Origin: Pseudomonas sp. JQ170C
GTDB lineage: Bacteria; Pseudomonadota; Gammaproteobacteria; Pseudomonadales; Pseudomonadaceae
Direction of reading: 5' to 3'
Assembly: GCF_035581345.1 (NCBI RefSeq)
Contig: NZ_CP141608.1
Coordinates: forward strand, 2,386,501-2,450,500
DNA: 64,000 nucleotides
Shown here: positions 33,888 through 41,888 of the stretch, one piece after another
Layout: each line of letters begins with the position of its first letter
How positions within the stretch are numbered: position 1 is the first letter of the stretch
Made by a program: the position numbers and the translations under genes
The notes under the pieces: generated by a model
Databases searched by the model: none
Told to the model about the DNA's origin: nothing
The model's input: only the letters and a program-made list of their open reading frames with translations

Positions 33888-34170
33888 CGCCTTCTTGGCA
33901 CGGTCTGTTCGGATTTCACCGTTTGTTTTTCATCCTCATCCAGAATCATCGCTGCCAGCTCCAGCGTTCCGCGGCCACCTCGGCGCAGGCAGGCAATCAG
34001 CGACAACCAGGGAATGTCCGTGATGCGCACCTGTGAGCCCGGTATTGCGCGAACTTCGCCAGCGGTTCCCCCGGCAGGACCGCCGTCAGGCAAATAGACC
34101 AATAGCCAATCGCCGCGGCTCTCCAGCACCAGGCCGAAACGAAATCCCTCCCCACCCTGGCACCTTCGTT
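33888..34170 (-). pseudogene. Truncated copy of the DUF502 gene (3' third)
   Basis: Bases 33888-34153 match the last 80 or so codons of the intact gene at 27873-28490, with about 95% identity. The stop codon TAG is changed to CAG, so the frame runs on into unrelated sequence (to 33671). At 34150-34165 there is a deletion of about 16 bases relative to the intact copy, after which similarity fades (CCTTCG.TGTCGTCCA). The 5' two thirds with both membrane helices are absent. It is not expected to make a functional protein. Confidence 0.88.
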
Positions 34171-34247
34171 GTCGTCCATGCGGGCATCCTTGACCTCAAG
34201 TTGACTTGAGGTCGCAGACTACCAACCCTTGCATCTGGAGTAGTCCC

Positions 34248-34664
34248 ATGTCCGTAGATTCTCGTCTCGCGTTCGAGCTTTCCAACCCGCCAGGGCTGTA
34301 TGACCCGAGCAACAACGGGTATTCCCACGTCGCTGCAGTGGCACCTGGGGCCAGGCTGCTGTTTATTGCAGGGCAGGGTGGCGAGGACGTCGACGGGCGA
34401 CTGCCAGCCGCGTTCTCCGAGCAGGCAAGGCAGGCGCTGGTCAACCTGAACACTGCACTCCAATCGCAGGGCTCGAGCTTGCAACAGGTGTTCAAGCTGA
34501 CCTTATTGATCGTCGATCATGATGAGCATCGCTTGCGCGATTGGGTTGGGGAAGTGAATCGGGTCTGGAAGGTCAGGCATCCGGTCTGCACTTTGATTCC
34601 GGTACCACGGCTGGCGCTGGATGGCATGCTCGTGGAGATCGAGGCGGTGGCTGCTTGCAGCTAA
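34248..34664 (+). CDS. RidA/YjgF-family enamine deaminase-like protein
   Basis: A 138-residue cytoplasmic protein of the RidA superfamily, which hydrolyses reactive imines/enamines formed by PLP enzymes. The family hallmarks are LLFIAGQGGEDVDG, QARQALVNLNTALQSQGSSLQQVFKLTLLIVD and HPVCTLIPVPRLALDGMLVEIEAVA. The arginine important in archetypal RidA (in a P-x-R-S context) is represented here by VPRLALDGMLVEIE, where R lies near residue 121, so true deaminase activity is plausible but not certain. ATG 34248 has GGAG 6-7 bases upstream. It sits between the broken DUF502 copy and an IS21 scrap, so it is probably an isolated unit. Confidence 0.88.
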   Translation: MSVDSRLAFELSNPPGLYDPSNNGYSHVAAVAPGARLLFIAGQGGEDVDGRLPAAFSEQARQALVNLNTALQSQGSSLQQVFKLTLLIVDHDEHRLRDWVGEVNRVWKVRHPVCTLIPVPRLALDGMLVEIEAVAACS

Positions 34665-34692
34665 CCGGCAAACCTTATTCACTCGCTCCGAC

Positions 34693-34855
34693 CCGCTTTC
34701 AGTGTTTCGCGATAGCCCGGTACGCTTGGTTATCTGATGCAGCGACAGCTTGCCGCGAAAATACATCCGCCGAACTTTGCCCATCATTATCCATGCTGAT
34801 CACCCTGTGTTCTCCTGCTCAAAATTGAGCAGGAACAGTTGAGCACCTGTCAGTT
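34693..34855 (-). mobile_element. Remnant of an IS21-family element (istA 5' end)
   Basis: The frame from 34787 reads KVRRMYFRGKLSLHQITKRTGLSRNT, the N-terminal helix-turn-helix of IS21 IstA. It then breaks into unrelated residues directly after SRNT. Upstream is a perfect hairpin (CCTGCTCAA/TTGAGCAGG, 34813-34832) that may be part of the element's left end. The rest of istA and all of istB are missing. The remainder of the 400-base gap (34856-35065) shows no supported gene. Confidence 0.6.
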
Positions 34856-35065
34856 TTTCAATCAGCGCCAACAGCACTGCGTGCTTTGGGAAATTTGCTT
34901 ATGGGGCTCGAAGGGCTGCGACCTCGAGACCTGCTCAATGCACAAACACGAGGACGTAGGTGATTGGCTTGACCACAAGCATCTGAACCTAGCGCGTTTA
35001 GAGCCGGGCGCAAAACCCCGTGACCAAGGGGGCGACGCCACGCGTTGGAACGCTCGTCAATCCTG

Positions 35066-35989
35066 TCAATCCACGATTGAACCAGCCTCCTCCTGCTGTT
35101 TGAGGTAGGGCTGAATAAAATCGAGGAATGCTTGAGCAGCTGGCGTAAGGGTGCGATCACATGGAACGTATATCGACATTTCTCTAATGATCTCAGGCTC
35201 TTCAATCCGTCTCATTACAAGGCCCATGGCGCGAGCCTGTTTCGCTAGAAACCCCGGGCACAATGACAGCATCACCGCCAGATCCGATGTCGCCAGTCCA
35301 AGGGCTGTAGAGATGTTATCTACAACATAATCCGGCTCGAATTGCTGGTCTGCGGTCAAATACTGCAACGCATCAGTGAAGTAAGTTTCATAGTCTTTTC
35401 CTGTCGTGATGACCGAGTGATCATTGAGCATGCCCCACGTGATTTTGGGGCTGACTGCCAAGGCATTGGAAGCCGCGCACAACATCATCCAAGGACTTCT
35501 ATACAGCGCGATACGTTTAACTTTATTGCCAGTTTTTCGGTCTGCACCAAAGGCTATGTCGACGCGATTACTGGCCACAGCATCCGCCAGCTCGTCCACG
35601 GAGCAGTCGATGAGGCGGACGACGACGTCGGGCTTGTGCTTTCGGTAGACGGCTAAGGCTGTCGGCAATAGTGAGCTGGCGGCGAGCAGCGGAGCGGCAA
35701 CCCGGACGATACCAGTCGATAGGTTTTTGATGGTATTGACTGTCCGCATCGCAGATTGAATCTCGTGCATGACTTTTTCGGCCGCAGGGCGAAACTCCTC
35801 CCCCGCTTTAGAAAGCACCATGGACCGCGTCGTACGGTCGAACAAGGAAAAGCCGAACTCCTGTTCCAGCTCCTTGATGATCAGACTTACAGCTCCAGGC
35901 GTCACATGCAGATGCTGGGCAGCATGGCTAAAGCTCTGGGCGTCGGCCACGACGAGGAATGTCCGTAATTGCTTGAAAGTGAAATTCAT
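35066..35989 (-). CDS. LysR-family transcriptional regulator
   Basis: A 307-residue regulator with an N-terminal winged HTH (FTFKQLRTFLVVADAQSFSHAAQHLHVTPGAVSLIIKELEQEF) and a C-terminal periplasmic-binding-type effector domain (about 90-295, GIVRVAAPLLAASSLLPTALAVYRKHKPDV). It is divergent from the MFS/2-hydroxyacid oxidase operon beginning at 36240. The 250-base intergenic region should hold its operator, so it most likely controls that operon in response to a hydroxyacid or its keto product. AAGGG precedes the ATG. GC is lower than in core genes, like the whole 35-38.7 kb locus. Confidence 0.92.
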   Translation of the reverse strand: MNFTFKQLRTFLVVADAQSFSHAAQHLHVTPGAVSLIIKELEQEFGFSLFDRTTRSMVLSKAGEEFRPAAEKVMHEIQSAMRTVNTIKNLSTGIVRVAAPLLAASSLLPTALAVYRKHKPDVVVRLIDCSVDELADAVASNRVDIAFGADRKTGNKVKRIALYRSPWMMLCAASNALAVSPKITWGMLNDHSVITTGKDYETYFTDALQYLTADQQFEPDYVVDNISTALGLATSDLAVMLSLCPGFLAKQARAMGLVMRRIEEPEIIREMSIYVPCDRTLTPAAQAFLDFIQPYLKQQEEAGSIVD

Positions 35990-36239
35990 CTGGGCCCTTG
36001 CGAAGGTGTGGACTGCCCCTGAACTGCCCCCGGAAAGGTAGATATCTTTGGCCGGTGCCTGGAGGTCTCCACCAAATCAGGGGCGACTCATCGGGGGAGG
36101 GCTCCAATCTACGAGGTTTATTAACGAATGGGCAAAAATAATTCGATTGTCGCTATAGCAGTGTGGCGCTCAGACTCCATCGGAGGGTCGCCCCTCTGAT
36201 AGCTCACGCGCAATCCATTAAAATAATAAGAGAACGCCT

Positions 36240-37550
36240 ATGACTAGTCTCTCTCCGTTACCACTGCCTACCTATGAAAAATCAGCTGAAAATCGGCTTT
36301 ATGCCAAAGTTACCTGGCGGCTAATTCCTTTCCTGTGTTTGTGCTACTTCTGCGCTTATTTGGATCGGGTGAATGTGGGGTTTGCCAAGCTGCAGATGCT
36401 GGATGACCTGCAGTGGAGCGAAACTGTATATGGCTTGGGTGCTGGCATTTTCTTTGTTGGCTACATACTCGTCGAAGTACCGAGCAACATCCTGCTGCAG
36501 CGTGTGGGGGCCAAACGATGGATTGCGCGAATCATGATTACCTGGTCGCTACTTTCCGCCGCCACCGCTTTCGTCACAACACCTGCGATGTTTTATGTCA
36601 TCCGTTTTCTGCTGGGCGTCGCAGAGGCCGGATTTCTTCCGGGAATCATTCTTTATCTGACGTATTGGTATCCGGCTGACCGACGCGCCAAGATTACTGC
36701 GTTTTTTTATTGTGCCATTCCTCTTTCTGGCGTGATTGGCGGCCCCCTATCAGGCTGGATCATGAGTGCGTTTACCGGTGTATCCGGTCTGCAAGGCTGG
36801 CAATGGCTGTTTCTCCTCGAGGCGGCACCTTCCTTATTGGTCGGTATCGCTGTGCTGTTCATTCTGGACGACGGCATTCGGCACGCGCGGTGGCTGACCC
36901 CCATGGAGAAAAGCATTCTAGAACGAAACATCCAAAGCGAGTCGGATGACAAACTCCACCACTCCATTGCTCAGGCTTTCAAAGACTCCCGGGTTTGGCT
37001 GATGGGTTTGATCTTTTTTACCTGTGCCATGGGCATCTACACCTTCAGTTTCTGGTTGCCGTCTCTGATTAAGGACGCTGGCGTCAAGGATGTCCTGAAC
37101 GTGGGTTTGCTGGTCGCTGTTCCTTACGCCTTTGGGATGGTTTCAATGGTCTTATGGGCACGCCACTCTGACCAAACCCGAGAGCGTCGATGGCACCTCG
37201 CGATCGCCATGGCAGTCGGTGCAGTTGGGCTGGCATTGAGCACCCTGACAGGGTATGGCATCTACTTTGTTCTGCCTGCGTTAACACTTGCATCTGTCGG
37301 TATCCAGGCCATGGCACCTATTTTTTGGAGCATGCCCACAGCATTCCTTGGGGGGGCTGCGGCAGCGGCTGGTATTGCCTTGATCACCGCTATCGCCAAC
37401 ATCGGTGGGCTCACCAGTACCTATCTGGTCGGCTGGATCAAAGACCTCACCGGCAGCGCCGAGATAGGACTCTATGCAGTCGCGGCGGTACTCGTCGCCG
37501 GAAGCGTTATTACGCTCGCCGCCGTGCCCGCCAGGTTGGTAAACAAATAA
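36240..37550 (+). CDS. MFS anion:cation symporter family transporter
   Basis: A 436-residue 12-helix permease of the phthalate/tartrate/hexuronate branch of the MFS. Typical features are WRLIPFLCLCYFCAYLDRVNVGFAKLQM in helix 1 (shared by ACS-family members), GYILVEVPSNILLQRVGAKRWIAR (loop 2-3 motif), and GVAEAGFLPGIILYLTYWYP in helix 5. It would import an organic anion. It is followed 30 bases later by a 2-hydroxyacid oxidase, so the imported compound is probably a 2-hydroxy acid. AAGAGAA precedes the ATG. It is divergent from the LysR gene. Confidence 0.93.
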   Translation: MTSLSPLPLPTYEKSAENRLYAKVTWRLIPFLCLCYFCAYLDRVNVGFAKLQMLDDLQWSETVYGLGAGIFFVGYILVEVPSNILLQRVGAKRWIARIMITWSLLSAATAFVTTPAMFYVIRFLLGVAEAGFLPGIILYLTYWYPADRRAKITAFFYCAIPLSGVIGGPLSGWIMSAFTGVSGLQGWQWLFLLEAAPSLLVGIAVLFILDDGIRHARWLTPMEKSILERNIQSESDDKLHHSIAQAFKDSRVWLMGLIFFTCAMGIYTFSFWLPSLIKDAGVKDVLNVGLLVAVPYAFGMVSMVLWARHSDQTRERRWHLAIAMAVGAVGLALSTLTGYGIYFVLPALTLASVGIQAMAPIFWSMPTAFLGGAAAAAGIALITAIANIGGLTSTYLVGWIKDLTGSAEIGLYAVAAVLVAGSVITLAAVPARLVNK

Positions 37551-37580
37551 CGCCTCCATGCCTTTTAAGAGAAGTACTCG

Positions 37581-38726
37581 ATGGCCACGCCTATAACTTG
37601 TATCGAAGACCTGCGCGTCTTGGCAAAAAAACGCATCCCACAAATGTTTTATGACTATGTCGACTCCGGCTCCTGGACAGAATCTACGTACCATCTGAAC
37701 GAATCGGATTTCCAGGCGATAAAGCTACGTCAACGCGTTGCTGTCGATATAGAGAAACGCAATTTGCGCACCACGATGGTTGGGCAAAACATCGCAATGC
37801 CTGTTGCCCTCGCGCCAACGGGACTCGCTGGGATGATGCATGCCGACGGCGAAATACTCGCGGCTAAAGCGGCAAAAAAATTTGGCGTTCCCTACACGAT
37901 GTCAACGATGAGTATCTGCTCTTTGGAAGACATTGCCGAACACGTCGCCGCACCGTTTTGGTTTCAGTTGTACATGATGCGCGATAGGGATTTCATTGAA
38001 CGCCTGATAAAGCGTGCGATTGCTGCGAACTGCAGTGCATTGGTGCTGACGCTCGATTTACCAATCTGTGGACAGCGACACAAAGATATCAAGAATGGCC
38101 TGTCGGCGCCGCCACGTCTGACCCCGTCCAACCTGCTCAACATGATGACCAAGCCGAAGTGGTGCCTAGGCATGGCATCCACCAAGCGTCGTCAGTTTGG
38201 CAACATCGTCGGACACGTCCAGAATATCAGCGACATGTCTTCACTCTCTTCCTGGATCCAGGAGCAGTTCGATCCGAGCATGAGTTGGGCCGATATTGCA
38301 TGGGTGCGTGAACGCTGGCCAGGAAAACTCATTTTAAAGGGCATTCTTGACCCGGATGATGCACGCGTCGCGGCGGAAATTGGAGCTGACGCACTCATTG
38401 TTTCCAACCACGGCGGACGCCAGCTAGATGGTGCCCAATCAACTATTAGCGCATTACCGGCCATCGTCGATGCGGTGGGTGATCGGATCGAGGTATGGAT
38501 CGACAGTGGTATCCGTAGTGGCCAAGACGTGCTGAAGGCCATAGCACTGGGTGCCAAAGGCACTTTGATCGGTCGAGCATTTCTTTATGGCTTGGGCGGC
38601 TTGGGTGAAGCAGGTGTGACCCGCAGTCTGGAAATCATCGCCCATGAACTGGATGCCTCAATGGCGCTCTCCGGTCAAATCGACATTAACCACGTCGATA
38701 GAAATATTTTGCTCACTCCTAACTAA
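37581..38726 (+). CDS. FMN-dependent 2-hydroxyacid oxidase/dehydrogenase (LldD-like)
   Basis: A 381-residue flavoenzyme of the L-lactate dehydrogenase/glycolate oxidase family, oxidising an L-2-hydroxy acid to the 2-keto acid. Residues seen are the FMN/substrate motif APTGLAGMMHADGE, YTMSTMSICSLEDIAE, FQLYMMRDRDF (Tyr), LTLDLPICGQRHKD, LKGILDPDDAR (catalytic-side Lys), the active-site SNHGGRQLDGA with His near 275 and Arg following, and DSGIRSGQDVLKAIALGAKGTLIGR. Membrane or soluble state cannot be told; a respiratory acceptor is likely. AAGAGAAG precedes the ATG. It forms an operon with the MFS transporter; the substrate is not deducible. Confidence 0.92.
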   Translation: MATPITCIEDLRVLAKKRIPQMFYDYVDSGSWTESTYHLNESDFQAIKLRQRVAVDIEKRNLRTTMVGQNIAMPVALAPTGLAGMMHADGEILAAKAAKKFGVPYTMSTMSICSLEDIAEHVAAPFWFQLYMMRDRDFIERLIKRAIAANCSALVLTLDLPICGQRHKDIKNGLSAPPRLTPSNLLNMMTKPKWCLGMASTKRRQFGNIVGHVQNISDMSSLSSWIQEQFDPSMSWADIAWVRERWPGKLILKGILDPDDARVAAEIGADALIVSNHGGRQLDGAQSTISALPAIVDAVGDRIEVWIDSGIRSGQDVLKAIALGAKGTLIGRAFLYGLGGLGEAGVTRSLEIIAHELDASMALSGQIDINHVDRNILLTPN

Positions 38727-38731
38727 TAAGC

Positions 38732-39106
38732 TCAAGTGCCACTGGCACCGGATTGAACCAAATCGCCATCACCCCCTATTCCCATTGGGCATGCTAACTT
38801 GATGTCATCGTTGTCATCGAGTTCTGGGTGGGGTAGGGGAGTATCTAAAAATTTAGTACTAATAAATATAGGGATGCTCCGATCAACTTGATGGCATATC
38901 CACTGTGCTAGAACTCGTGGGCGACCGTGATCGTCTTTGATCGCTAGCTTCTCTGGAAGTGAACATTCGTTGTTCTTACGGAAGCGGGATTTGCTGATGT
39001 AGCCCTCTGCTTCGAGCGTTTTTATCTTGCGTATGACCTGACGCATCGCTGATTGCAAAATTGCACTCCACTTGCCCCCCCTGATTGCATCGGATTTGAT
39101 CAACAC
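38732..39106 (-). other. Weak reading frame, possible remnant of a DNA-binding protein
   Basis: A 124-codon frame starting at GTG, with no ribosome site. Residues 20-45 (MRQVIRKIKTLEAEGYISKSRFRKN) resemble the recognition part of a winged-helix protein, and the rest has no recognisable similarity. It converges on the hydroxyacid oxidase, with stops 5 bases apart. GC is low. It may be a decayed fragment of a phage or plasmid regulator, or noise. Confidence 0.3.
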
Positions 39107-39189
39107 GCTTAGTAACCATGATCATCTGAAAGCTGCGCATTGTTGCCGGTGGCGACAGGCAGAAACCGGCCACAAGCGGTCTTGCACCA

Positions 39190-39290
39190 GTGGGAGCGGC
39201 GGTGCGACGCTTCGACTTGCCCCGCGACAGAATCATGGCAGTTGGTAGACATTGCCCATCGCCAGAATCGCGGGGCAAGCCCGCTCCCAC
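39190..39290. repeat. Paired inverted REP with a 16-bp interruption
   Basis: The right half is a perfect inverted REP (complement of GAGCGGGCTTGCCCCGCG). The left half begins GTGGGAGCGG, is then interrupted by 16 bases (39200-39215), and resumes with CTTGCCCCGCGA. The right half with its outer flank (39223-39312) matches 25298-25388 in inverse orientation. The rest of the region 39107-39398 shows nothing else recognised. Confidence 0.8.
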
Positions 39291-39398
39291 TGAGCCTCTA
39301 TGTACCGACGGCTTTGGCTCGACTCCTGCCCTTCGCGTCAGGCAAAAATCGGCCAGAAGCGGTCCTTCGGAAGCGTCTACGGAAGAAGGACCGATTCA

Positions 39399-39567
39399 GT
39401 GTAACCTCGCGCCAATTACTAAGCGTTGGCTGTGAAGTTTGACGTGCAGTGTTAGTTGGCCACTATTCATGGCTCTCGAGCGTCGGGCTTTCCCGTTGCG
39501 GTTATTTTGTTATTCAACGCTCAGCCGTAGAACTTGCATAAGTTGCCCAGTCTGTGTGTCTGCAGAA
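39399..39567. repeat. Diverged intergenic repeat, copy B
   Basis: This matches copy A at 32967-33159 with many substitutions and small gaps, ending in the same TGTGTGTCTGCAGAA. It lies 175 bases upstream of a DUF3313 lipoprotein gene, whereas copy A lies near DUF3077 and the alkylsulfatase. Confidence 0.7.
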
Positions 39568-39741
39568 GTGAACGCTCGAAAGGCCCAGCGCGGATGCTCA
39601 CACATGGCAGCCGGCGTAGAGAACATCAGCATCCTCAACACCCCACGCGCATCCCTTGGGTAATTTATGTCTACACTTTTTACTGCTTTGGGGCGGGCAG
39701 TTGCCGCGAAAAAATTCGATGTGAATAGGGAGTTTTTCTGC

Positions 39742-40512
39742 ATGACAAAAACCTTCAATACCCTGGTTCTTGGCAGTGCGCTGGTGTTGCTGGCCGCCTG
39801 TGCTTCAACATCCCAGCCCGGCAGAAGCACGACGCTGGCCGAGAACGTCAAGGGTTCAGGCTTCATGCCCGACGTTTATCCAATGATGAAACCAGGTAAA
39901 GAAGGGGAGTCGTTGCTGCTGTACCGCAATCCCAAATTCGCTTCGTCTCAGGCGTTTTCTCGCTACAACAAGATCTATCTTGACCCGGTCAAGTTGTATG
40001 GCGACGCCAACTCCAAGTTGCATGACGCGCCCCAGGAACAAAGCGCCGCCATTGCCCAGGGCCTCTACGATCAATTGCATGAACAGTTGGGCAAAGATTA
40101 TCAAATGGTCAATCAGGCAGGCCCCGACACCCTGCATTTGTCGGTGGCGATCATCGACGCGCAAGCGTCTGACTCTTCGATGAAGGCGATGTCTTATGTG
40201 CCCATTCCATTGGGTGTTCCCGGGGCCAAGATGGCAACGATGCAGACGTTGTCGCATACCACCGGCAAGCCGCCCTTCGCGGGGCAGGTGACGGTCGAAG
40301 GGAAAATGGCGGACGCCGGGACCGGAGAGGTGATTGCCGCGATGATCGATCGCCGTGTGGGCGCCCGCAAGCCCATCATCGGTCTGTTTGAAAGCAGTAC
40401 CTATGATTCATGGAGCGATGTCAGCGAGGCCGAGCGTTACTGGGCCGAGCAGATGCGTTATCAATTCTGCATGCGCCGCGCAGCGGGTAATTGCACGAAA
40501 GCCAGTGAGTAG
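39742..40512 (+). CDS. DUF3313-type lipoprotein
   Basis: A 256-residue lipoprotein with signal and lipobox LLAAC (Cys22). The mature region is DUF3313-like: GSGFMPDVYPMMKPGKEGESLLLYRNPKFASSQAFSRYNKIYLDPVKLY, a central HLSVAIIDAQASDS, YVPIPLGVPGAKMA, and a C-terminal YDSWSDVSEAERYWAEQM. It is longer than, and only distantly similar to, the DUF3313 protein at 29896-30570. ATG 39742 is chosen because AGGGAG is 9 bases upstream and a lipobox follows. It converges with the DUF1254 gene at 40567 over a perfect hairpin. Confidence 0.8.
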   Translation: MTKTFNTLVLGSALVLLAACASTSQPGRSTTLAENVKGSGFMPDVYPMMKPGKEGESLLLYRNPKFASSQAFSRYNKIYLDPVKLYGDANSKLHDAPQEQSAAIAQGLYDQLHEQLGKDYQMVNQAGPDTLHLSVAIIDAQASDSSMKAMSYVPIPLGVPGAKMATMQTLSHTTGKPPFAGQVTVEGKMADAGTGEVIAAMIDRRVGARKPIIGLFESSTYDSWSDVSEAERYWAEQMRYQFCMRRAAGNCTKASE

Positions 40513-40529
40513 TTGAGTAGTAACGGCTA

Positions 40530-40556
40530 GTTCTCCCTCCCATCGGGAGGGAGAAC
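40530..40556. terminator. Bidirectional hairpin between convergent genes
   Basis: The perfect 12-bp stem GTTCTCCCTCCC/GGGAGGGAGAAC has a 3-base loop and lies midway between the stops at 40512 and 40567. Neither side has a run of T, but the position and perfection suggest it ends both transcripts. Confidence 0.7.
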
Positions 40557-40566
40557 ACCGGATCAA

Positions 40567-41862
40567 TCAGGGCTTTACCACTTCAACGGCAGGGAACTTG
40601 TAGCCGCCGGCCTGCACTTCCTTGCTCGGGCCATACATCCTCAACACGATATAGACGTCTTTTTCCGGGATGGGCAAATAGTTGGGATTGCTCGCATCGC
40701 CCTTGGCGCTGAGTTCGATGGTGTAGTTGCCGTCGGCGTCGGGTTTCAAGGTGCGGTCGCCGCGGCTGTGGCGGTTGATTTCGTTGTGCGCCATGAAACG
40801 GTTGTCGCTGCCGTACACAGTGAAGGACCAGAACTCGCTGACGTCCGGCGCCTTGAAATGCATGCGATACGCTTTGCCATTGGCGCCATTGATGTTCTTG
40901 CCATCGCTGCCTTTGACGGCCTGCAGGTAGATGGTTTCGTCCGGCGGCAACCCCCACTGGCCCAGGTAGGTTCCCTCGGCGAACAGTTCACGTGGGTCGT
41001 CGCTCAACTGCGCGCGAGTTCCAAGCAGCTTGCCGGCATCCGTTAAGGTCGGAGCCAGTTCCTTGATGTGCTTGATGCCCAGTTCCTCGCCTTTCTTCGC
41101 AGCGGCAAGCTGGTCTTTGGTGAAGTCTTCCTTGCAAGGTTCAAGACCCACGGTCTTGAATTGCTCCAGCCATTTTTTGTCGGCTTTGCCCATGGTTCCA
41201 TCGCACAGCACGTAATTGACCCGTTGCAGCCAATTGGTTTTCGCCGGGTCAAGGTAAGTGCGTTGTTTAGGCTTGGGACCGGCGACGCCCAGGTAAGCCG
41301 AGAGCGTCCTGACGTTCCAGTCATCCATGTAGTTCAAGGCCGTTTTTTCGTCTTCCGGGCCGGTGGCCATGATCCGGCCCATGAGTTTCACCAGGTTGGA
41401 ATCGACGCGGATCACTTCGTCGACGCTGCCTGGAACTTCGCCTTTCCAGTCCTGGGTGGCGAACATGAAGTGGCCGCCTTTGTTGCCACGGGTACGAGAG
41501 CCGATCATGGTCACGGTGTAGTGCCCCATGTCCATGGTGTGCAGGATCCAGTAGCGGCCCTTGTCCATGTCCGGCACGGTCACGATGACCGGTTCGGCGG
41601 CGACATCGAGCCAGCCCATCAGGTGCAGGGTGTCGTTGTTGATGGTTGGGTGATCGGTGTACTTGTCGTCGGCCAGGTGGCGGATGTTCTGGAAGCGGTT
41701 GAGCGGTGTGTCGGTCTTGACTGCCGTCTCATAGAAGAACTTGTACGCTTCGTCGATGGAGTAGCCGTAGGTATAAGCGTCGGCGGCCAGTTTGTCTGGT
41801 ATCTGCGCAAAGGCCGGTACCGTCAGCGAAAGCAGCGTTGCCGCAAGGGTCAATCGTTTCAT
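40567..41862 (-). CDS. Exported DUF1254/DUF1214 protein (first of pair)
   Basis: A 431-residue exported protein with a signal peptide (LTLAATLLSLTVPAFA, cleavage near residue 19). The DUF1254 domain (about 30-160) contains AADAYTYGYSIDEAYKFFYETAV, LHLMGWLDVAAEPVIVTVPDMDKGRYWILHTMDMG. The C-terminal DUF1214 domain (about 330-431) contains RMHFKAPDVSEFWSFTVYGSDNRFMAHNEINRHSRGD. The family is periplasmic and uncharacterised, and usually occurs in tandem. ATG 41860-41862 has GGAG 5 bases upstream. The second DUF1254 gene lies 26 bases upstream on the same strand, forming an operon. Confidence 0.9.
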   Translation of the reverse strand: MKRLTLAATLLSLTVPAFAQIPDKLAADAYTYGYSIDEAYKFFYETAVKTDTPLNRFQNIRHLADDKYTDHPTINNDTLHLMGWLDVAAEPVIVTVPDMDKGRYWILHTMDMGHYTVTMIGSRTRGNKGGHFMFATQDWKGEVPGSVDEVIRVDSNLVKLMGRIMATGPEDEKTALNYMDDWNVRTLSAYLGVAGPKPKQRTYLDPAKTNWLQRVNYVLCDGTMGKADKKWLEQFKTVGLEPCKEDFTKDQLAAAKKGEELGIKHIKELAPTLTDAGKLLGTRAQLSDDPRELFAEGTYLGQWGLPPDETIYLQAVKGSDGKNINGANGKAYRMHFKAPDVSEFWSFTVYGSDNRFMAHNEINRHSRGDRTLKPDADGNYTIELSAKGDASNPNYLPIPEKDVYIVLRMYGPSKEVQAGGYKFPAVEVVKP

Positions 41863-41888
41863 GAGCACTCCAGTGGGGCAGAGAAAAG

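Noticed and set aside
33671..34129. 152-residue frame containing DUF502-like sequence
   Set aside because: It is the stop-less truncated duplicate of the intact gene at 27873 and runs into unrelated sequence; annotated as a pseudogene instead.
34839..35108. Cysteine-containing 89-residue plus-strand frame
   Set aside because: It overlaps the 3' end of the LysR gene, has no ribosome site and no recognisable family; could not be supported.
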